A stretch of 64,000 nt of DNA from Trinickia fusca (GTDB lineage: Bacteria > Pseudomonadota > Gammaproteobacteria > Burkholderiales > Burkholderiaceae). A program made the position numbers and the translations under genes. The notes beneath the pieces were generated by a model that did no database searches, was not told the origin of the DNA, and worked only from the letters and a program-made list of their open reading frames with translations. Below are positions 1-10,329 of the stretch, in pieces. The DNA lies in contig NZ_RBZV01000017.1 of assembly GCF_003628145.1 (NCBI RefSeq), positions 26,796-90,795 on the forward strand. The letters run 5' to 3'. Position 1 is the first letter of the stretch. Every line of letters begins with the position of its first letter.

Positions 1-140
1 ATCCGGCAGTTGGCCGCGATCGAAAGCTTCTTGTGATAGCAGAAGTGAGGGATGTACGTGTCTACCTTGTGGGCAGCCTGGATCACCATGCTGCCCTCGG
101 GCACCTCGACCTTCTTCCCGTCTATTTCAAGTTCAACCAT
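1..140 (-). CDS. nuoG: NADH-quinone oxidoreductase subunit G, N-terminal fragment
   Basis: Only the first 46 codons lie in the window; the gene runs off the left edge. The translation begins MVELEIDGKKVEVPEG and continues to HFCYHKKLSIAANCR, which is the start of the N-terminal 2Fe-2S ferredoxin domain of the complex I electron-input subunit. The first cysteines of the 2Fe-2S site are visible. In the minus-strand order it follows nuoF, as in the standard nuo operon. The identification is firm, but nothing can be said about the rest of the protein. Confidence 0.9.
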   Translation of the reverse strand, partial: MVELEIDGKKVEVPEGSMVIQAAHKVDTYIPHFCYHKKLSIAANCR

Positions 141-255
141 GATGGTGAATGGTCCTTAACCTATTACCGCTCAATCGTTCGCTCGCCGACACCACCCGCG
201 CATCCATGCGCGGGGCCTATCGCGAAGCGATGAAAGTACGTCTGTCGATGCTGCG

Positions 256-1584
256 TTACGCGACCGCCGCAGCGGCTGCAGCCGACGCACCCGCGTGACC
301 GCCGACGAGGCAGCGCTTGTGCTCGACGTGATATTCGAATTCGTCCCAGTAGTGCTTGAGCATGCCGCGCACCGGCATCGCTGCCGCATCGCCGAGCGCG
401 CAGATCGTGCGGCCCATGATGTTCTCGGCCACCGAATTGAGCAGGTCGAGGTCTTCCTTGCGGCCCTCGCCGTGCTCGATGCGATTGACGACGCGGTAGA
501 GCCAGCCCGTGCCTTCACGGCAAGGCGTGCACTGACCGCACGACTCTTCGTAGTAGAAGTACGACAGACGCAGCAGCGAGCGCACCATGCAACGCGTCTC
601 GTCCATGACGATGACCGCGCCCGAGCCGAGCATCGAGCCGGCCTTCGCGATCGAATCGTAGTCGAGATCCGTTTGCATCATGAGGTCGCCCGGCACCACC
701 GGCGCCGACGAACCACCCGGAATGACGGCCTTGAGCTTCTTGCCGCCACGCACCCCGCCCGCCAGCTCCATCAGCGTCGCGAACGGCGTACCGAGCGGCA
801 CTTCGTAGTTGCCCGGACGGGCGACGTCGCCCGACACCGAGAAAATCTTCGTGCCGCCGTTGTTCGGCTTGCCGAGCTCGAGGTAATTCTGCGGCCCGAT
901 CGCCAGCAGGAACGGCACCGCGGCAAACGTCTCGGTGTTGTTGATCGTGGTCGGCTTGCCGTACACGCCGAAGCTCGCCGGGAACGGCGGCTTGAAGCGC
1001 GGCTGGCCTTTCTTGCCTTCGAGCGATTCGAGCAACGCCGTCTCTTCGCCACAGATGTAGGCGCCGTAGCCGTGATGCGCGTGGAGCTCGAACGAGAAGC
1101 CCGAACCGAGGATGTTGTCGCCGAGGAAACCCGCGCGGCGTGCTTCCTCGAGCGCCTCTTCGAAGCGCTTGTACGTTTCGAAGATTTCGCCGTGGATGTA
1201 GTTGTAGCCGACCGTGATGCCCATCGCGTACGCGCCGATCGCCATCCCTTCGATGAGGGAATGCGGGTTGTAGCGCAGGATGTCGCGATCCTTGAACGTG
1301 CCGGGCTCGCCTTCGTCCGAGTTGCAGACGAGATACTTCTGGCCCGGGAACTGACGCGGCATGAAGCTCCACTTCAGGCCGGTCGGGAAGCCCGCACCAC
1401 CACGGCCGCGCAGGCCCGACGCCTTGACGTCGGCGATAACCTGCTCGGGCGGAATCTTTTCTTCGAGAATCCGGCGCAGCTGGGCGTAACCGCCGCGCGC
1501 CACGTAATCCTCGAGGTGCCAGTTGTCGCCGTTAAGGCCGGCGAGCATCAGCGGCTTGATGTGACGATCGTGCAAAGACGTCAT
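256..1584 (-). CDS. nuoF: NADH-quinone oxidoreductase subunit F (NADH-binding)
   Basis: This is the 442-residue flavoprotein of complex I that takes electrons from NADH through FMN and passes them into the Fe-S chain. The glycine-rich nucleotide/FMN segment [16 protein letters not shown] is at about residues 57-72, and the C-terminal 4Fe-4S motif [12 protein letters not shown] is present. I chose the ATG at 1584, which overlaps the nuoE stop as ATGA; the reading frame continues upstream but only as nuoE shadow. The C-terminus ends in a short alanine-rich tail, an unremarkable lineage variation. It acts on the cytoplasmic arm with NuoE and NuoG. Confidence 0.97.
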   Translation of the reverse strand: MTSLHDRHIKPLMLAGLNGDNWHLEDYVARGGYAQLRRILEEKIPPEQVIADVKASGLRGRGGAGFPTGLKWSFMPRQFPGQKYLVCNSDEGEPGTFKDRDILRYNPHSLIEGMAIGAYAMGITVGYNYIHGEIFETYKRFEEALEEARRAGFLGDNILGSGFSFELHAHHGYGAYICGEETALLESLEGKKGQPRFKPPFPASFGVYGKPTTINNTETFAAVPFLLAIGPQNYLELGKPNNGGTKIFSVSGDVARPGNYEVPLGTPFATLMELAGGVRGGKKLKAVIPGGSSAPVVPGDLMMQTDLDYDSIAKAGSMLGSGAVIVMDETRCMVRSLLRLSYFYYEESCGQCTPCREGTGWLYRVVNRIEHGEGRKEDLDLLNSVAENIMGRTICALGDAAAMPVRGMLKHYWDEFEYHVEHKRCLVGGHAGASAAAAAAVA

Positions 1585-2066
1585 TTCGAGAGCTCCTCGA
1601 GCAACTGGTCGATCTTCTCGCGGCTCATGAAGCTGCACATGCGGTGATTGTTCACGAGCAGCACCGGCGCATCGCCGCACGAGCCCATGCACTCACCTTC
1701 CTTGAGCGTGAACTTGCCGTCGGGCGTCGTCTCGCCGAAGTCGATACCGAGCTTTTGTTTCAGATAGTCGGCCGCGCTGTCTGCGCCGCCGTCAGGGCCA
1801 AGCTGGCACGGCAGGTTCGTGCAGAGCGTGATCTTGTATTTGCCGACGGGCTTCGTCTCGTACATCGTGTAGAACGTCGCGACCTCCTGCACGGCGATCG
1901 CCGGCATGCCGAGGTAATCGGCGACGAACTGCATGAGCTCGGGCGACAGCCAGCCATGCTCTTCCTGAGCAACGGCCAACGCCGACATCACGGCGGACTG
2001 TTTCTGATCGGCGGGGTACTTCGCGACCGCACGATCGATTTCTTTCAGGCCTTCAGCTGAGATCAT
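1581..2066 (-). CDS. nuoE: NADH-quinone oxidoreductase subunit E
   Basis: This is the 161-residue thioredoxin-fold 24 kDa subunit of complex I. The four ligands of the 2Fe-2S centre N1a are visible as Cys82, Cys87, Cys126 and Cys130 in CTNLPC and GECMGSC. The normal family length and the 4-bp overlap with nuoF support translational coupling. An 88-bp spacer separates it from nuoD upstream; I see no terminator in that spacer, so one transcript is likely. Confidence 0.97.
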   Translation of the reverse strand: MISAEGLKEIDRAVAKYPADQKQSAVMSALAVAQEEHGWLSPELMQFVADYLGMPAIAVQEVATFYTMYETKPVGKYKITLCTNLPCQLGPDGGADSAADYLKQKLGIDFGETTPDGKFTLKEGECMGSCGDAPVLLVNNHRMCSFMSREKIDQLLEELSK

Positions 2067-2154
2067 TTTGAGAACACGACTCTTTCAATACCTACCGAAC
2101 GAAAACCTGCTGCGCGGCGCAGCCCGCTAACACGAGCCGCGCACCGCGCGGCAC

Positions 2155-3408
2155 TTAGCGGTCGACTTCGCCGAACACGATGTCCTGCGTACCGATGATC
2201 GCGACCGCGTCGGCGATCATGTGGCCACGCGCCATCTCGTCGAGCGTGGACAGGTGCGCGTAGCCGGGCGCGCGAATCTTGAGCCGGTACGGCTTATTCG
2301 CGCCGTCCGAGATCAGATAGATGCCGAACTCGCCCTTCGGATGCTCGACGGCTGCGTAGGCTTCGCCTTCCGGCACATGGAAGCCTTCCGTGAAGAGCTT
2401 GAAGTGGTGAATCAGCTCTTCCATGTTCGACTTCATGTCGACACGCGACGGCGGCGCAACCTTGTGGTTGTCCGTCATCACGGGGCCCGGGTTCTTGCGC
2501 AGCCATTCGATACACTGCTTGACGATCCGCGTCGATTGGCGCATTTCCTCGACACGCACGAGATAGCGGTCGTAGCAGTCGCCGTTCACGCCGACCGGAA
2601 TATCGAAATCGAGTTGATCATAGACTTCGTACGGCTGCTTCTTGCGCAGATCCCATTCGATGCCCGAGCCACGCAGCATCGGCCCCGTCATGCCGAGCTG
2701 CAGTGCGCGCTCGGGGCTCACGACGCCGATACCCACCAGACGTTGCTTCCAGATGCGATTATCGGTCAGCAGCGTTTCATATTCGTCGACGCAGGTCGGG
2801 AAACGCGTGAAGAAGTCGTCGATGAAGTCGAGCAGCGAGCCTTGGCGCGTCTCGTTCATCCTCTCGAGCGCCTTCGCATTGCGGATCTTCGACGCCTTGT
2901 ACTGCGGCATCGCGTCAGGCAGATCGCGATAGACGCCGCCCGGGCGATAGTACGCCGCGTGCATGCGCGCACCCGACACCGCCTCGTACACGTCCATCAG
3001 ATCTTCGCGCTCGCGGAACGCGTAGAGGAACACCGCCATCGCGCCGACGTCGAGCGCGTGCGCGCCGATCCACATCAGGTGGTTCAGGCAGCGCGTGATT
3101 TCGTCGAACATCACGCGGATGTACTTCGCGCGAACCGGCACGTCGATGCCGAGCAGCTTTTCGATCGCGAGCACATAGCCGTGCTCGTTGACCATCATCG
3201 ACACGTAGTCGAGACGGTCCATGTACGGCACGGATTGCAGATAGGTCTTGTGCTCGGCGAGCTTCTCGGTCGCGCGATGCAGCAGACCGATGTGCGGATC
3301 GGCCCGCTGGATCACTTCGCCGTCGAGCTCGAGCACCAGGCGCAGCACACCGTGCGCGGCCGGGTGCTGCGGACCGAAGTTGAGCGTGTAATTCTTGATC
3401 TCTGCCAT
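2155..3408 (-). CDS. nuoD: NADH-quinone oxidoreductase subunit D
   Basis: This is the 417-residue 49 kDa subunit, which with NuoB forms the quinone-binding site of complex I. It starts [20 protein letters not shown], and the GPQHPAAHG motif with the quinone-site histidine is diagnostic. The length is that of the separate, not NuoCD-fused, form. It follows nuoC after 9 bp on the minus strand, in the order expected for a betaproteobacterial nuo operon. Confidence 0.98.
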   Translation of the reverse strand: MAEIKNYTLNFGPQHPAAHGVLRLVLELDGEVIQRADPHIGLLHRATEKLAEHKTYLQSVPYMDRLDYVSMMVNEHGYVLAIEKLLGIDVPVRAKYIRVMFDEITRCLNHLMWIGAHALDVGAMAVFLYAFREREDLMDVYEAVSGARMHAAYYRPGGVYRDLPDAMPQYKASKIRNAKALERMNETRQGSLLDFIDDFFTRFPTCVDEYETLLTDNRIWKQRLVGIGVVSPERALQLGMTGPMLRGSGIEWDLRKKQPYEVYDQLDFDIPVGVNGDCYDRYLVRVEEMRQSTRIVKQCIEWLRKNPGPVMTDNHKVAPPSRVDMKSNMEELIHHFKLFTEGFHVPEGEAYAAVEHPKGEFGIYLISDGANKPYRLKIRAPGYAHLSTLDEMARGHMIADAVAIIGTQDIVFGEVDR

Positions 3409-3417
3409 GGCGACCTC

Positions 3418-4020
3418 TTAGTGTTTCAGACCGCCGTAGCGATCCTCGCGGATCACGCGGGGTGTAACTTCGCGCGGCTCGATCGTGACCGGCTGATAGA
3501 CGACGCGCTTCTCCTCCGGGTCGTAACGCATTTCGACGTAGCCCGACAGCGGGAAGTCCTTGCGGAACGGGTGGCCGATGAAGCCGTAGTCGGTCAGGAT
3601 ACGACGCAGGTCGGGGTGACCTTCGAAGACGAGGCCGTACAGGTCGAACGCTTCGCGCTCATACCAGTTCGCCGAATTCCAGATGTCCACGACCGAGGGC
3701 ACGATCGGCATGTCGTCGTCGGGTGCGAACACGCGCACGCGCAGACGCCAGTTGTTCGACACCGACAGCAGATGCAGCACGGCTGCGAAGCGCAGGCCTT
3801 CGTAGGTGCCTTCGCCGTAGGATTGATAGTCGACGCCGCACAGGTCGATCAGCTGCTCGAAGCCGAGCGTGCGATCGTCGCGCAGACGCTTGGTGATTTC
3901 GAGGTAATCAGCGGCCTTCACGACGATCGTCAGTTCGCCGACCGATTCCGTGATGCTCACAAGACGGCCGCCGAAGGCCGCCTCGAGGTTCGCTTTGAGG
4001 GTCTCGAGTTTGCTTGCCAT
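3418..4020 (-). CDS. nuoC: NADH-quinone oxidoreductase subunit C
   Basis: This is the 200-residue 30 kDa subunit of the complex I peripheral arm. The family signature ERE(A)[16 protein letters not shown] lies near residues 120-140. It carries no cofactor but is needed for assembly of the NuoB-NuoD quinone module. A 19-bp spacer separates it from nuoB upstream and 9 bp from nuoD downstream, consistent with a tightly packed operon. The length is typical. Confidence 0.97.
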   Translation of the reverse strand: MASKLETLKANLEAAFGGRLVSITESVGELTIVVKAADYLEITKRLRDDRTLGFEQLIDLCGVDYQSYGEGTYEGLRFAAVLHLLSVSNNWRLRVRVFAPDDDMPIVPSVVDIWNSANWYEREAFDLYGLVFEGHPDLRRILTDYGFIGHPFRKDFPLSGYVEMRYDPEEKRVVYQPVTIEPREVTPRVIREDRYGGLKH

Positions 4021-4039
4021 ATTGTGGGAAGGCTCAGGC

Positions 4040-4519
4040 TTATTGACGGGCGATGGTGTTGGTGCGGCGGATCTTCGCTTGCAGCTGGATCACGCCATAG
4101 ACGAGCGCCTCGGCAGTGGGCGGGCAGCCCGGCACGTAGACGTCGACCGGCACGATGCGATCGCAACCGCGCACGACCGAGTACGAATAGTGATAGTAGC
4201 CGCCGCCGTTGGCGCACGAGCCCATCGAGATCACCCAGCGCGGCTCGGCCATCTGATCGTAGACCTTGCGCAATGCGGGCGCCATCTTATTGCACAGCGT
4301 GCCGGCGACGATCATGACATCCGACTGACGCGGGCTCGGACGAAACACGACACCGAACCGGTCCAGATCGTAGCGGGCCGCACCCGCATGCATCATCTCG
4401 ACCGCACAACATGCGAGACCGAACGTCATGGGCCACAGCGAACCCGTGCGCGTCCAGTTGATCAGCTTGTCAGCCGTAGTGGTGACAAACCCTTCCTTCA
4501 AGACCCCTTCGATACTCAT
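4040..4519 (-). CDS. nuoB: NADH-quinone oxidoreductase subunit B
   Basis: This is the 159-residue subunit carrying the terminal 4Fe-4S cluster N2 that reduces ubiquinone. The ligands are visible as adjacent Cys37-Cys38 (LACCAVEMM), Cys102 (GSCANGGG) and Cys132 (PGCPP). I set the start at [10 protein letters not shown]; an in-frame ATG four codons earlier (4531) is possible, but the family normally begins here. It lies between nuoA and nuoC in the operon. Confidence 0.97.
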
Positions 4520-4584
4520 TTTGCTTTCCACTCCAGACGGGACGGCGATGCTGGGCCGCCCGTGAGAAACCGGCGATTAACCCA

Positions 4585-4944
4585 TCACTCCCAATCGAGC
4601 CCGCCCTTCCTCCAGATATAGGCAAAGCCCAACAGGAGTTCGAGCAGGAAAATCATCATCGCCATGAAGCCGGGCCAGCCGATATCGCGCAGGGCAACAC
4701 CCCACGGGAACAGGAACGCGGTCTCGATATCGAAAATGATGAACAGGATTGCCACGAGGTAGTAGCGCACATCGAACTTCATGCGCGCATCTTCGAACGC
4801 TTCGAAGCCGCACTCGTACGGCGAGTTCTTTTGATTGTCGGGCTTGCTGGGGCCGAGGATCTTGCCGATGCTGACCAGCGCTATGCCTAAACCAGCGCCC
4901 ACGAGAAGGAATAACAGAACGGGGAAGTAGGCTGCGAGGTTCAA
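4585..4944 (-). CDS. nuoA: NADH-quinone oxidoreductase subunit A
   Basis: This is a 119-residue membrane subunit of complex I with three hydrophobic helices and the conserved YECGFEAF segment. I chose a TTG start (4942-4944) giving the family N-terminus [12 protein letters not shown]; an AAGAGGA Shine-Dalgarno sequence lies just upstream at 4949-4955. An ATG 12 codons earlier (4980) has no comparable ribosome site. It is the first nuo gene, downstream of tRNA-Leu and secG. Confidence 0.93.
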   Translation of the reverse strand: MNLAAYFPVLLFLLVGAGLGIALVSIGKILGPSKPDNQKNSPYECGFEAFEDARMKFDVRYYLVAILFIIFDIETAFLFPWGVALRDIGWPGFMAMMIFLLELLLGFAYIWRKGGLDWE

Positions 4945-5105
4945 GACTATCCTCTTGAGGTTGGTTCTGAGTGCCGCCAAGCGAGCGATGGCTCACCCGA
5001 CGAAAATCACTTCGTTCTGCTTGGCATTGCAAGCATCTCGCAAGCCAAACTCCAGAAGCGACAATGCCAGCCGAAGCTGAGCAAGCGGCTGGCATTGGAT
5101 AACTT

Positions 5106-5190
5106 TGGTGCCGACGGCGAGACTCGAACTCGCACAGCTTTCGCCACTACCCCCTCAAGATAGCGTGTCTACCAATTTCACCACGTCGGC
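5106..5190 (-). tRNA. tRNA-Leu(GAG)
   Basis: This is an 85-nt cloverleaf on the minus strand, starting GCCGACGTGG and ending in an encoded CCA. The acceptor stem GCCGACG pairs with the 3' CGTCGGC. The anticodon stem CTATC/GGTAG contains one G-U pair and the loop reads TTGAGGG, giving anticodon GAG, which reads CUC and CUU. The long variable arm and the TTCGAGTC T-loop fit a class II leucine tRNA. It lies between secG and nuoA and may be processed from their transcript. Confidence 0.95.
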
Positions 5191-5305
5191 ACTAACTGCA
5201 ATCCGGGACACAACTCGTTGAAACCCGCGAATCGCTTCAAGACTTAAATTCTAACCTGACCGTCTGATTTGTTCAACGCACAAATGCAATTTTTTTTAGA
5301 TTTTG

Positions 5306-5662
5306 TTACTTCGGCACGTTCTGACCCGGCGCCGACACCGGCGCAGGCACGGCAGCCGGCACCGAAGCCGCCGAGGCCGTCACAGCAGGCGCCGCACCGA
5401 GCAAGCCCGCCGACGGCTTGGACTTGTACGAGCCGATGTACGTCAGCGTGAGCGTCGTTGCAAAGAACACCGCGGCGAGGATGGCCGTCGTGCGCGACAG
5501 GAAGTTCGCCGAACCGGTCGCACCGAAGAGGCTCCCCGACGCACCGCTGCCGAATGCGGCACCCATGTCCGCGCCCTTGCCATGCTGCAGCAGCACGAGG
5601 CCGATGACGCCCAATGCCGACAGCAACTGCACCACGATAATCAACGTTTTCAGAAACAGCAT
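5306..5662 (-). CDS. secG: Protein-export membrane protein SecG
   Basis: This is a small subunit of the SecYEG translocon that aids protein export across the inner membrane. The protein begins MLFLKTLIIVVQLLSA, has two transmembrane helices (about 3-25 and 52-75) and the SecG signature LLQHGKGADMGAAFGSGAS between them. The Ala/Pro/Val-rich tail is common in Burkholderiaceae. GTG codons three and one codons earlier could extend it to 5671. It follows tpiA on the same strand. Confidence 0.95.
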   Translation of the reverse strand: MLFLKTLIIVVQLLSALGVIGLVLLQHGKGADMGAAFGSGASGSLFGATGSANFLSRTTAILAAVFFATTLTLTYIGSYKSKPSAGLLGAAPAVTASAASVPAAVPAPVSAPGQNVPK

Positions 5663-5758
5663 CACACTCACCCGAGTAGAGGTTTAGGCATCCGCCGCGC
5701 CTGCGGCCGGACACATACATCGCGGCATCGACCGCAACGGCTCAATGCACGTTGCCGG

Positions 5759-6520
5759 TCACTGCGCCGCAGCGCAGATCGCGAGAAAATCCTGGCTCTT
5801 CAACGCCGCGCCGCCAATCAGCCCGCCGTCGATATCAGCCTGACGGAACAACGTTTCGGCATTGTCCGCCTTGACGCTGCCGCCGTAGAGCAGCGGCACG
5901 GCCGCTAGCGACGCATCCTTGGCCGCCAGACGCGCACGCAGGAACGCGTGCACTTCCTGCGCCTGCTCGGCCGTTGCGCTCTTGCCCGTGCCGATCGCCC
6001 AGACCGGCTCGTAGGCCACGACGATACGCGCCGCCTGCTCGACCGACAGCACCGCCAGCACGGCATCGAGTTGCGCACCGACGACCGCCTCGGTCGCACC
6101 GCCTTCGCGCTGCTCGAGCGTTTCGCCGATGCAGACGATCGGCGTCAGGCCCGCTTCCAGCGCACGGACCGTTTTCGCGGCCACGCGCTCGTCGCTTTCG
6201 GCATGATAGGCCCGCCGCTCCGAGTGACCGACGATCGCGAGCGTCGCGCCGAATTCGACGGCCATTTCGCCCGCCACTTCCCCCGTGTACGCGCCATGCG
6301 TGTACGCGGAGAGGTCTTGCACACCCCACACGAGCGACGTGCCAGCGAGCAACGTCTGCACTTGCGCGAGATACGGGGCCGGCACGCAGACGCCGACGCG
6401 CACGGCTTCGCCGAACGCACCCGCGCCCTGCACCACCGCCTGCAACAAGGCCGCGTTATCGGCCAGGCGACCGTGCATCTTCCAGTTACCGACTACCCAC
6501 TTCGCTCGTTGTTTCGACAT
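5759..6520 (-). CDS. tpiA: Triosephosphate isomerase
   Basis: This glycolytic and gluconeogenic enzyme interconverts dihydroxyacetone phosphate and glyceraldehyde 3-phosphate. The 253-residue protein shows the N-terminal VVGNWKMHG with the catalytic Lys, the His in VGHSERR, the [11 protein letters not shown] motif with the catalytic Glu, and LLYGGSVK near the C-terminus. The start at [13 protein letters not shown] gives the family length. It is the first gene of a run through secG and tRNA-Leu into nuo, and has a well-formed promoter about 140 bp upstream. Confidence 0.97.
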   Translation of the reverse strand: MSKQRAKWVVGNWKMHGRLADNAALLQAVVQGAGAFGEAVRVGVCVPAPYLAQVQTLLAGTSLVWGVQDLSAYTHGAYTGEVAGEMAVEFGATLAIVGHSERRAYHAESDERVAAKTVRALEAGLTPIVCIGETLEQREGGATEAVVGAQLDAVLAVLSVEQAARIVVAYEPVWAIGTGKSATAEQAQEVHAFLRARLAAKDASLAAVPLLYGGSVKADNAETLFRQADIDGGLIGGAALKSQDFLAICAAAQ

Positions 6521-6661
6521 GTGTCGCCCTGACGCTTCCCGTTCTCCGTCCCGTACAGGCAACAGGGTCGGGAAATCTTTTGTGGACCGCATTGAGAAAA
6601 GCCTGCGCGCGCTATCGCCTCATCCGACATGCCGATGCCTGCGGCGCACGCAAAACGCGCA

Positions 6662-6691
6662 ATTTTACTGTGCGCGGACGGGACCGGTCAA
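6662..6691 (-). promoter_or_regulatory. sigma70-like promoter for tpiA
   Basis: On the minus strand a TTGACC -35 element (6686-6691) is separated by 18 bp from a TAAAAT -10 element (6662-6667), about 140 bp before the tpiA start codon. Both hexamers match consensus at five of six positions. This is the only strong promoter-like site ahead of the tpiA-secG-tRNA-nuo run. Confidence 0.55.
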
Positions 6692-6716
6692 ACCGAATCG
6701 GCCCAATCGAGCCGCA

Positions 6717-7742
6717 TCAGCCGAGCCCCGCTTCATCGGTCCAATCGAGGACGATCTTGCCGATATGCTCGCTGCTTTCCATCAGCGCGTGCGCGTCTTT
6801 GGCCTGCGCCGCCGGAAATACGCGATAAACGACGGGCTTGATGCGCCCCGCTTCGATATGCGGCCAGACCTTCGCTTTCAATTGGGCCGCGATCTTCGCC
6901 TTGAAGTCGACCGAGCGCGGGCGCAGCGTCGAGCCCGTCACCGTGAGCCGCCGCCGCAAGATCTCGCCGAGATTGAGATCCGCCTTCGCCCCACCAAGCA
7001 GCGCAATCAACACGAGCCGTCCGCCGTCGGCGAGCGCCGACAGCTCGCGCGGCACATAGCCGCCTCCGACCATGTCGAGGATCACGTCCACGCCGCGATC
7101 GTTCGTCAACGACTTGACGACCTCGACGAAATCCTCTGAGCGGTAATTGATGGCACGTTCGGCACCCAGTTGCTCGCACGCACGGCATTTCTCCACCGAG
7201 CCCGCCGTCGCGAAGACGCGAAAGCCGAATGCATGCGCGATCTGAATCGCGGCCACACCGATACCGCTGGAGCCACCCTGCACGAGCAGCGTCTCGTGCT
7301 CGCCCCCCTCGCCCTCGCCCAGCTGCGCCCGGTCGAAGATGTTGCTCCACACCGTGAAGAACGTTTCAGGCAACGACGCCGCCTCGATGTCGGTCAAGCC
7401 AGCCGGCACAGGCAGACATTGCGCGAGCGGCACGCTCGCATATTGCGCATAGCCGCCGCCCGCCGTCAGCGCGCAGACACGATCTCCCAGCTTCAAGCCA
7501 AACGGGTTGTGCTTGCCCGCGAGCTCGCCTTTGACGATCTCGCCGGCCAACTCCAGCCCGGGCAGGTCCGACACGCCCAGCCGCGGGGCGTAGGAGCCTT
7601 TGCGCTGGAGGACATCGGGACGGTTCACGCCCGAGGCCGCAACCTTGATCAGCACCTCGCCGGCCTTCGGCTCCGGTATCGGGCGGTCCGTCAGCGCGAG
7701 CACTTCAGGCCCGCCGAACTCGGTAATCTCGACTGCTTTCAT
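6717..7742 (-). CDS. NAD(P)H-quinone oxidoreductase (zinc-independent MDR family, PIG3-like)
   Basis: This 341-residue medium-chain dehydrogenase/reductase begins MKAVEITEFGGPEVLAL, a typical start for the quinone oxidoreductase and PIG3 branch. It has an N-terminal GroES-like domain and a C-terminal Rossmann domain with the nucleotide-binding motif GGSSGIGVAAIQIAHAFG. The structural and catalytic zinc cysteines of alcohol dehydrogenases are absent. The substrate is not predictable. It lies between tpiA and pnp on the same strand but beyond the strong pnp terminator, so it is probably transcribed separately. A second family member lies at 48279-49253. Confidence 0.85.
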   Translation of the reverse strand: MKAVEITEFGGPEVLALTDRPIPEPKAGEVLIKVAASGVNRPDVLQRKGSYAPRLGVSDLPGLELAGEIVKGELAGKHNPFGLKLGDRVCALTAGGGYAQYASVPLAQCLPVPAGLTDIEAASLPETFFTVWSNIFDRAQLGEGEGGEHETLLVQGGSSGIGVAAIQIAHAFGFRVFATAGSVEKCRACEQLGAERAINYRSEDFVEVVKSLTNDRGVDVILDMVGGGYVPRELSALADGGRLVLIALLGGAKADLNLGEILRRRLTVTGSTLRPRSVDFKAKIAAQLKAKVWPHIEAGRIKPVVYRVFPAAQAKDAHALMESSEHIGKIVLDWTDEAGLG

Positions 7743-7807
7743 CTACATCACCCCTCATCATGGGTCGAACGCCGATGTCGCAGAGCACGACAACACCCTA
7801 TTCTGAT

Positions 7808-7850
7808 AAAAAAACGGCCGGTTCGCTTGTAGCAAGCGAACCGGCCGTTT
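7808..7850 (-). terminator. Intrinsic terminator of pnp
   Basis: This is a perfect 18-bp inverted repeat (7812-7829 and 7833-7850) with a 3-nt loop. On the minus strand it is followed by a run of seven T residues, 15 bp past the pnp stop codon. It is the strongest terminator in the window. Confidence 0.92.
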
Positions 7851-7864
7851 CATGGGCTACCGCG

Positions 7865-10009
7865 TTACTGCTGCGGCGTCGATTCGGGCTGAGCGGCACC
7901 CGACTCGTTGAGCAGCGCCTTCGCCGACAGGCGCACGCGACCCTTTTCGTCCGTCTGGATGACCTTGACCTTCACTTGCTGGCCTTCGGTCAGGTAGTCC
8001 TTGATGTCCTTGATGCGCTCGTTGGCGATCTCGGAGATGTGCAGCAGACCATCCTTGCCCGGCAGCAGGTTCACGATCGCGCCGAACTCGAGCAGCTTGA
8101 GCACCGTGCCTTCGTAGACCTGGCCGACTTCGATTTCGGCCGTGATGTTCTCGATGCGGCGCTTGGCTTCCGCCATGCCTTCGCTGTTCGTGCTGGCGAT
8201 CGTGACGACGCCGTCGTCGGAGATGTCGATCGTCGTGCCCGTTTCCTCGGTCAGCGCGCGGATCACCGAACCACCCTTGCCGATCACGTCGCGGATCTTT
8301 TCCGGATTGATCTTGATCGTGATCATGCGCGGCGCGAACTCGGACAGCTCGGTATTCGCACCGGCCACCGCTTCCGTCATCTTGCCGAGGATGTGCATGC
8401 GGCCTTCGCGCGCCTGTGCGAGCGCGACCTGCATGATTTCCTTCGTGATGCCCTGGATCTTGATGTCCATCTGCAGCGCGGTCACGCCGTCAGCGGTACC
8501 CGCCACCTTGAAGTCCATGTCGCCGAGGTGATCTTCGTCGCCGAGAATATCGGTCAGCACTGCGAACTTGTTGCCTTCGAGGATCAGGCCCATCGCGATA
8601 CCGGCCACGTGCGCCTTCATCGGCACGCCGGCGTCCATCAGCGCGAGGCAGCCGCCGCACACCGATGCCATCGACGACGAACCGTTCGACTCGGTGATTT
8701 CCGACACCACGCGAATCGAGTAGCCGAATTCTTCGGCGCTCGGCAGGCACGCAACCAGCGCGCGCTTCGCGAGACGGCCGTGACCGATTTCACGACGCTT
8801 GGGCGTACCCACACGGCCCGTTTCGCCCGTCGCGAACGGCGGCATGTTGTAGTGGAGCATGAAGCGCTCGCGGTACTCGCCTTCGAGCGCGTCGATGATC
8901 TGCTCGTCGCCCTTCGTGCCGAGCGTCGCCACGACGAGCGCCTGCGTTTCGCCACGCGTGAACAGCGCCGAACCGTGCGTGCGCGGCAGCACGCCCGTGC
9001 GGATTTCGATCGGACGCACCGTGCGCGTGTCGCGGCCGTCGATACGCGGCTCGCCATTCAGGATCTGGCCGCGAACGATCTTCGCTTCGAGTTCGAACAG
9101 GATGTTGCCGATGGTCGCCTTGTCGACGGCGGCTGCACCTGCGGCGAGCGCTGCTTCGTCGAGCTTCGCGCCGGTCGCGGCGTAGACTTCCTTGAGCTTC
9201 GTCGAACGCGCTTGCTTGTTGCGCATCTGGTAAGCCGCGAGCAGCTCGCCCTGGGCGAGCTCGGTCACGCGCGCGTACAGGGCTTCGTCCTTCTGCGCCG
9301 GCTGCCAGTCCCACTCTTCCTTGCCACCTTCGCGCACGAGCTCGTGGATCGCGTCGATAGCCGTTTGCATCTGCTCGTGGCCGAACACGACCGCGCCGAG
9401 CATCACGTCTTCAGGCAGCTGATCCGCTTCCGACTCGACCATCAGTACGGCACGCTCGGTACCGGCGACGATGAGCTCGAGGCGCGATTCCTTCATTTGC
9501 GAGCGCGTCGGGTTCAGCACGTACTCGTTGTTGATGTAGGCCACGCGCGCAGCGCCGACGGGGCCGTTGAACGGCACGCCCGAGATCGCCAGCGCAGCCG
9601 ACGAGCCGATCAGCGCGGCGATGTCGGCCGGCACTTCCGGGTTGATCGACAGCACGTGCACGACAACCTGCACTTCGTTGTAGAAGCCTTCCGGAAACAG
9701 CGGGCGCAGCGGACGGTCGATCAGGCGCGACGTCAGCGTCTCACCCTCCGACGGACGGCCTTCGCGACGGAAGAAGCCGCCCGGAATCTTGCCGGCGGAA
9801 TAGGTCTTTTCGATGTAGTCGACGGTCAGCGGGAAGAAATCCTGACCCGGCTTGGCCGTCTTGGCTGCGACGACCGTTGCGAGCACGACCGTATCGTCGA
9901 TGTCGACGAGCACGGCGCCCGAAGCTTGACGCGCGATTTCGCCCGTCTCGAGGCGAACGTTATGTTGGCCCCACTTGAATTCCTTAACGATCTTATTGAA
10001 CATGGTCAT
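7865..10009 (-). CDS. pnp: Polyribonucleotide nucleotidyltransferase (PNPase)
   Basis: This is a phosphorolytic 3'-5' exoribonuclease of the RNA degradosome, 714 residues. It has two RNase PH domains separated by a helical linker, then a KH domain with the [15 protein letters not shown] signature and a C-terminal S1 domain ending at LSAKALL. I chose the ATG at 10009, which has an AAGGAGT ribosome site 5 nt upstream; the frame continues two codons further with GTG. It follows rpsO on the minus strand across a 423-bp structured spacer, the classical rpsO-pnp arrangement. Confidence 0.97.
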   Translation of the reverse strand: MTMFNKIVKEFKWGQHNVRLETGEIARQASGAVLVDIDDTVVLATVVAAKTAKPGQDFFPLTVDYIEKTYSAGKIPGGFFRREGRPSEGETLTSRLIDRPLRPLFPEGFYNEVQVVVHVLSINPEVPADIAALIGSSAALAISGVPFNGPVGAARVAYINNEYVLNPTRSQMKESRLELIVAGTERAVLMVESEADQLPEDVMLGAVVFGHEQMQTAIDAIHELVREGGKEEWDWQPAQKDEALYARVTELAQGELLAAYQMRNKQARSTKLKEVYAATGAKLDEAALAAGAAAVDKATIGNILFELEAKIVRGQILNGEPRIDGRDTRTVRPIEIRTGVLPRTHGSALFTRGETQALVVATLGTKGDEQIIDALEGEYRERFMLHYNMPPFATGETGRVGTPKRREIGHGRLAKRALVACLPSAEEFGYSIRVVSEITESNGSSSMASVCGGCLALMDAGVPMKAHVAGIAMGLILEGNKFAVLTDILGDEDHLGDMDFKVAGTADGVTALQMDIKIQGITKEIMQVALAQAREGRMHILGKMTEAVAGANTELSEFAPRMITIKINPEKIRDVIGKGGSVIRALTEETGTTIDISDDGVVTIASTNSEGMAEAKRRIENITAEIEVGQVYEGTVLKLLEFGAIVNLLPGKDGLLHISEIANERIKDIKDYLTEGQQVKVKVIQTDEKGRVRLSAKALLNESGAAQPESTPQQ

Positions 10010-10109
10010 AGTCACTCCTTCTCACATTTTGCTCATCGTTGTATCGGTCCGCTGCCGCACCCGAAGGGCAGCAGGCGGCGCGAGCGGCCAGAGCACTCGC
10101 GGGAAGAGG

Positions 10110-10172
10110 TGTGTTATGCCATTCCAGCGCCACGCTTGCGTACCGTACGCAAGCATCGCGATGGAATGACAC
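10110..10172 (-). promoter_or_regulatory. Long hairpin in pnp leader, possible RNase III site
   Basis: The inner arms GCTTGCGTAC (10134-10143) and GTACGCAAGC (10145-10154) are perfectly complementary, and the outer arms CATTCCA (10120-10126) and TGGAATG (10162-10168) extend the stem. In E. coli, PNPase autoregulation depends on RNase III cleavage of a long leader stem, so this is the natural candidate for the same role. The function is inferred from position only. Confidence 0.45.
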
Positions 10173-10280
10173 AAAGCTCTGCCCGCCGAACTGGCCGGTT
10201 CGAGAGCCCGGCGCACGCTCATGCGTGCTGTGGGGCTCTACGGCAAACGCACGTATCGTGCGTGCCTTTCAGCTTTGCTT

Positions 10281-10320
10281 GGGACCGCAATAACCGCTTC
10301 AGCGGTTACTGTGGTCGACA
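10281..10320. repeat. 40-bp near-palindromic repeat, copy 1
   Basis: This begins GGGACCGCA and ends GTGGTCGACA. It is an imperfect palindrome centred on CGCTTCAGCG. It is paired with a second copy 49 bp away that shares the ends and differs mainly by compensatory-looking changes in the inner stem. Confidence 0.7.
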
Positions 10321-10329
10321 GCTCTGCAT

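Noticed and set aside
2221..4317. Long plus-strand reading frame opposite nuoD-nuoC-nuoB
   Set aside because: High-GC shadow of the nuo genes: Arg/His/Asp-rich composition, no domain, no ribosome site, and fully antisense to conserved genes.
5109..5305. Second tRNA or small RNA next to tRNA-Leu
   Set aside because: Only one cloverleaf is found; the rest is AT-richer spacer without a second structure.
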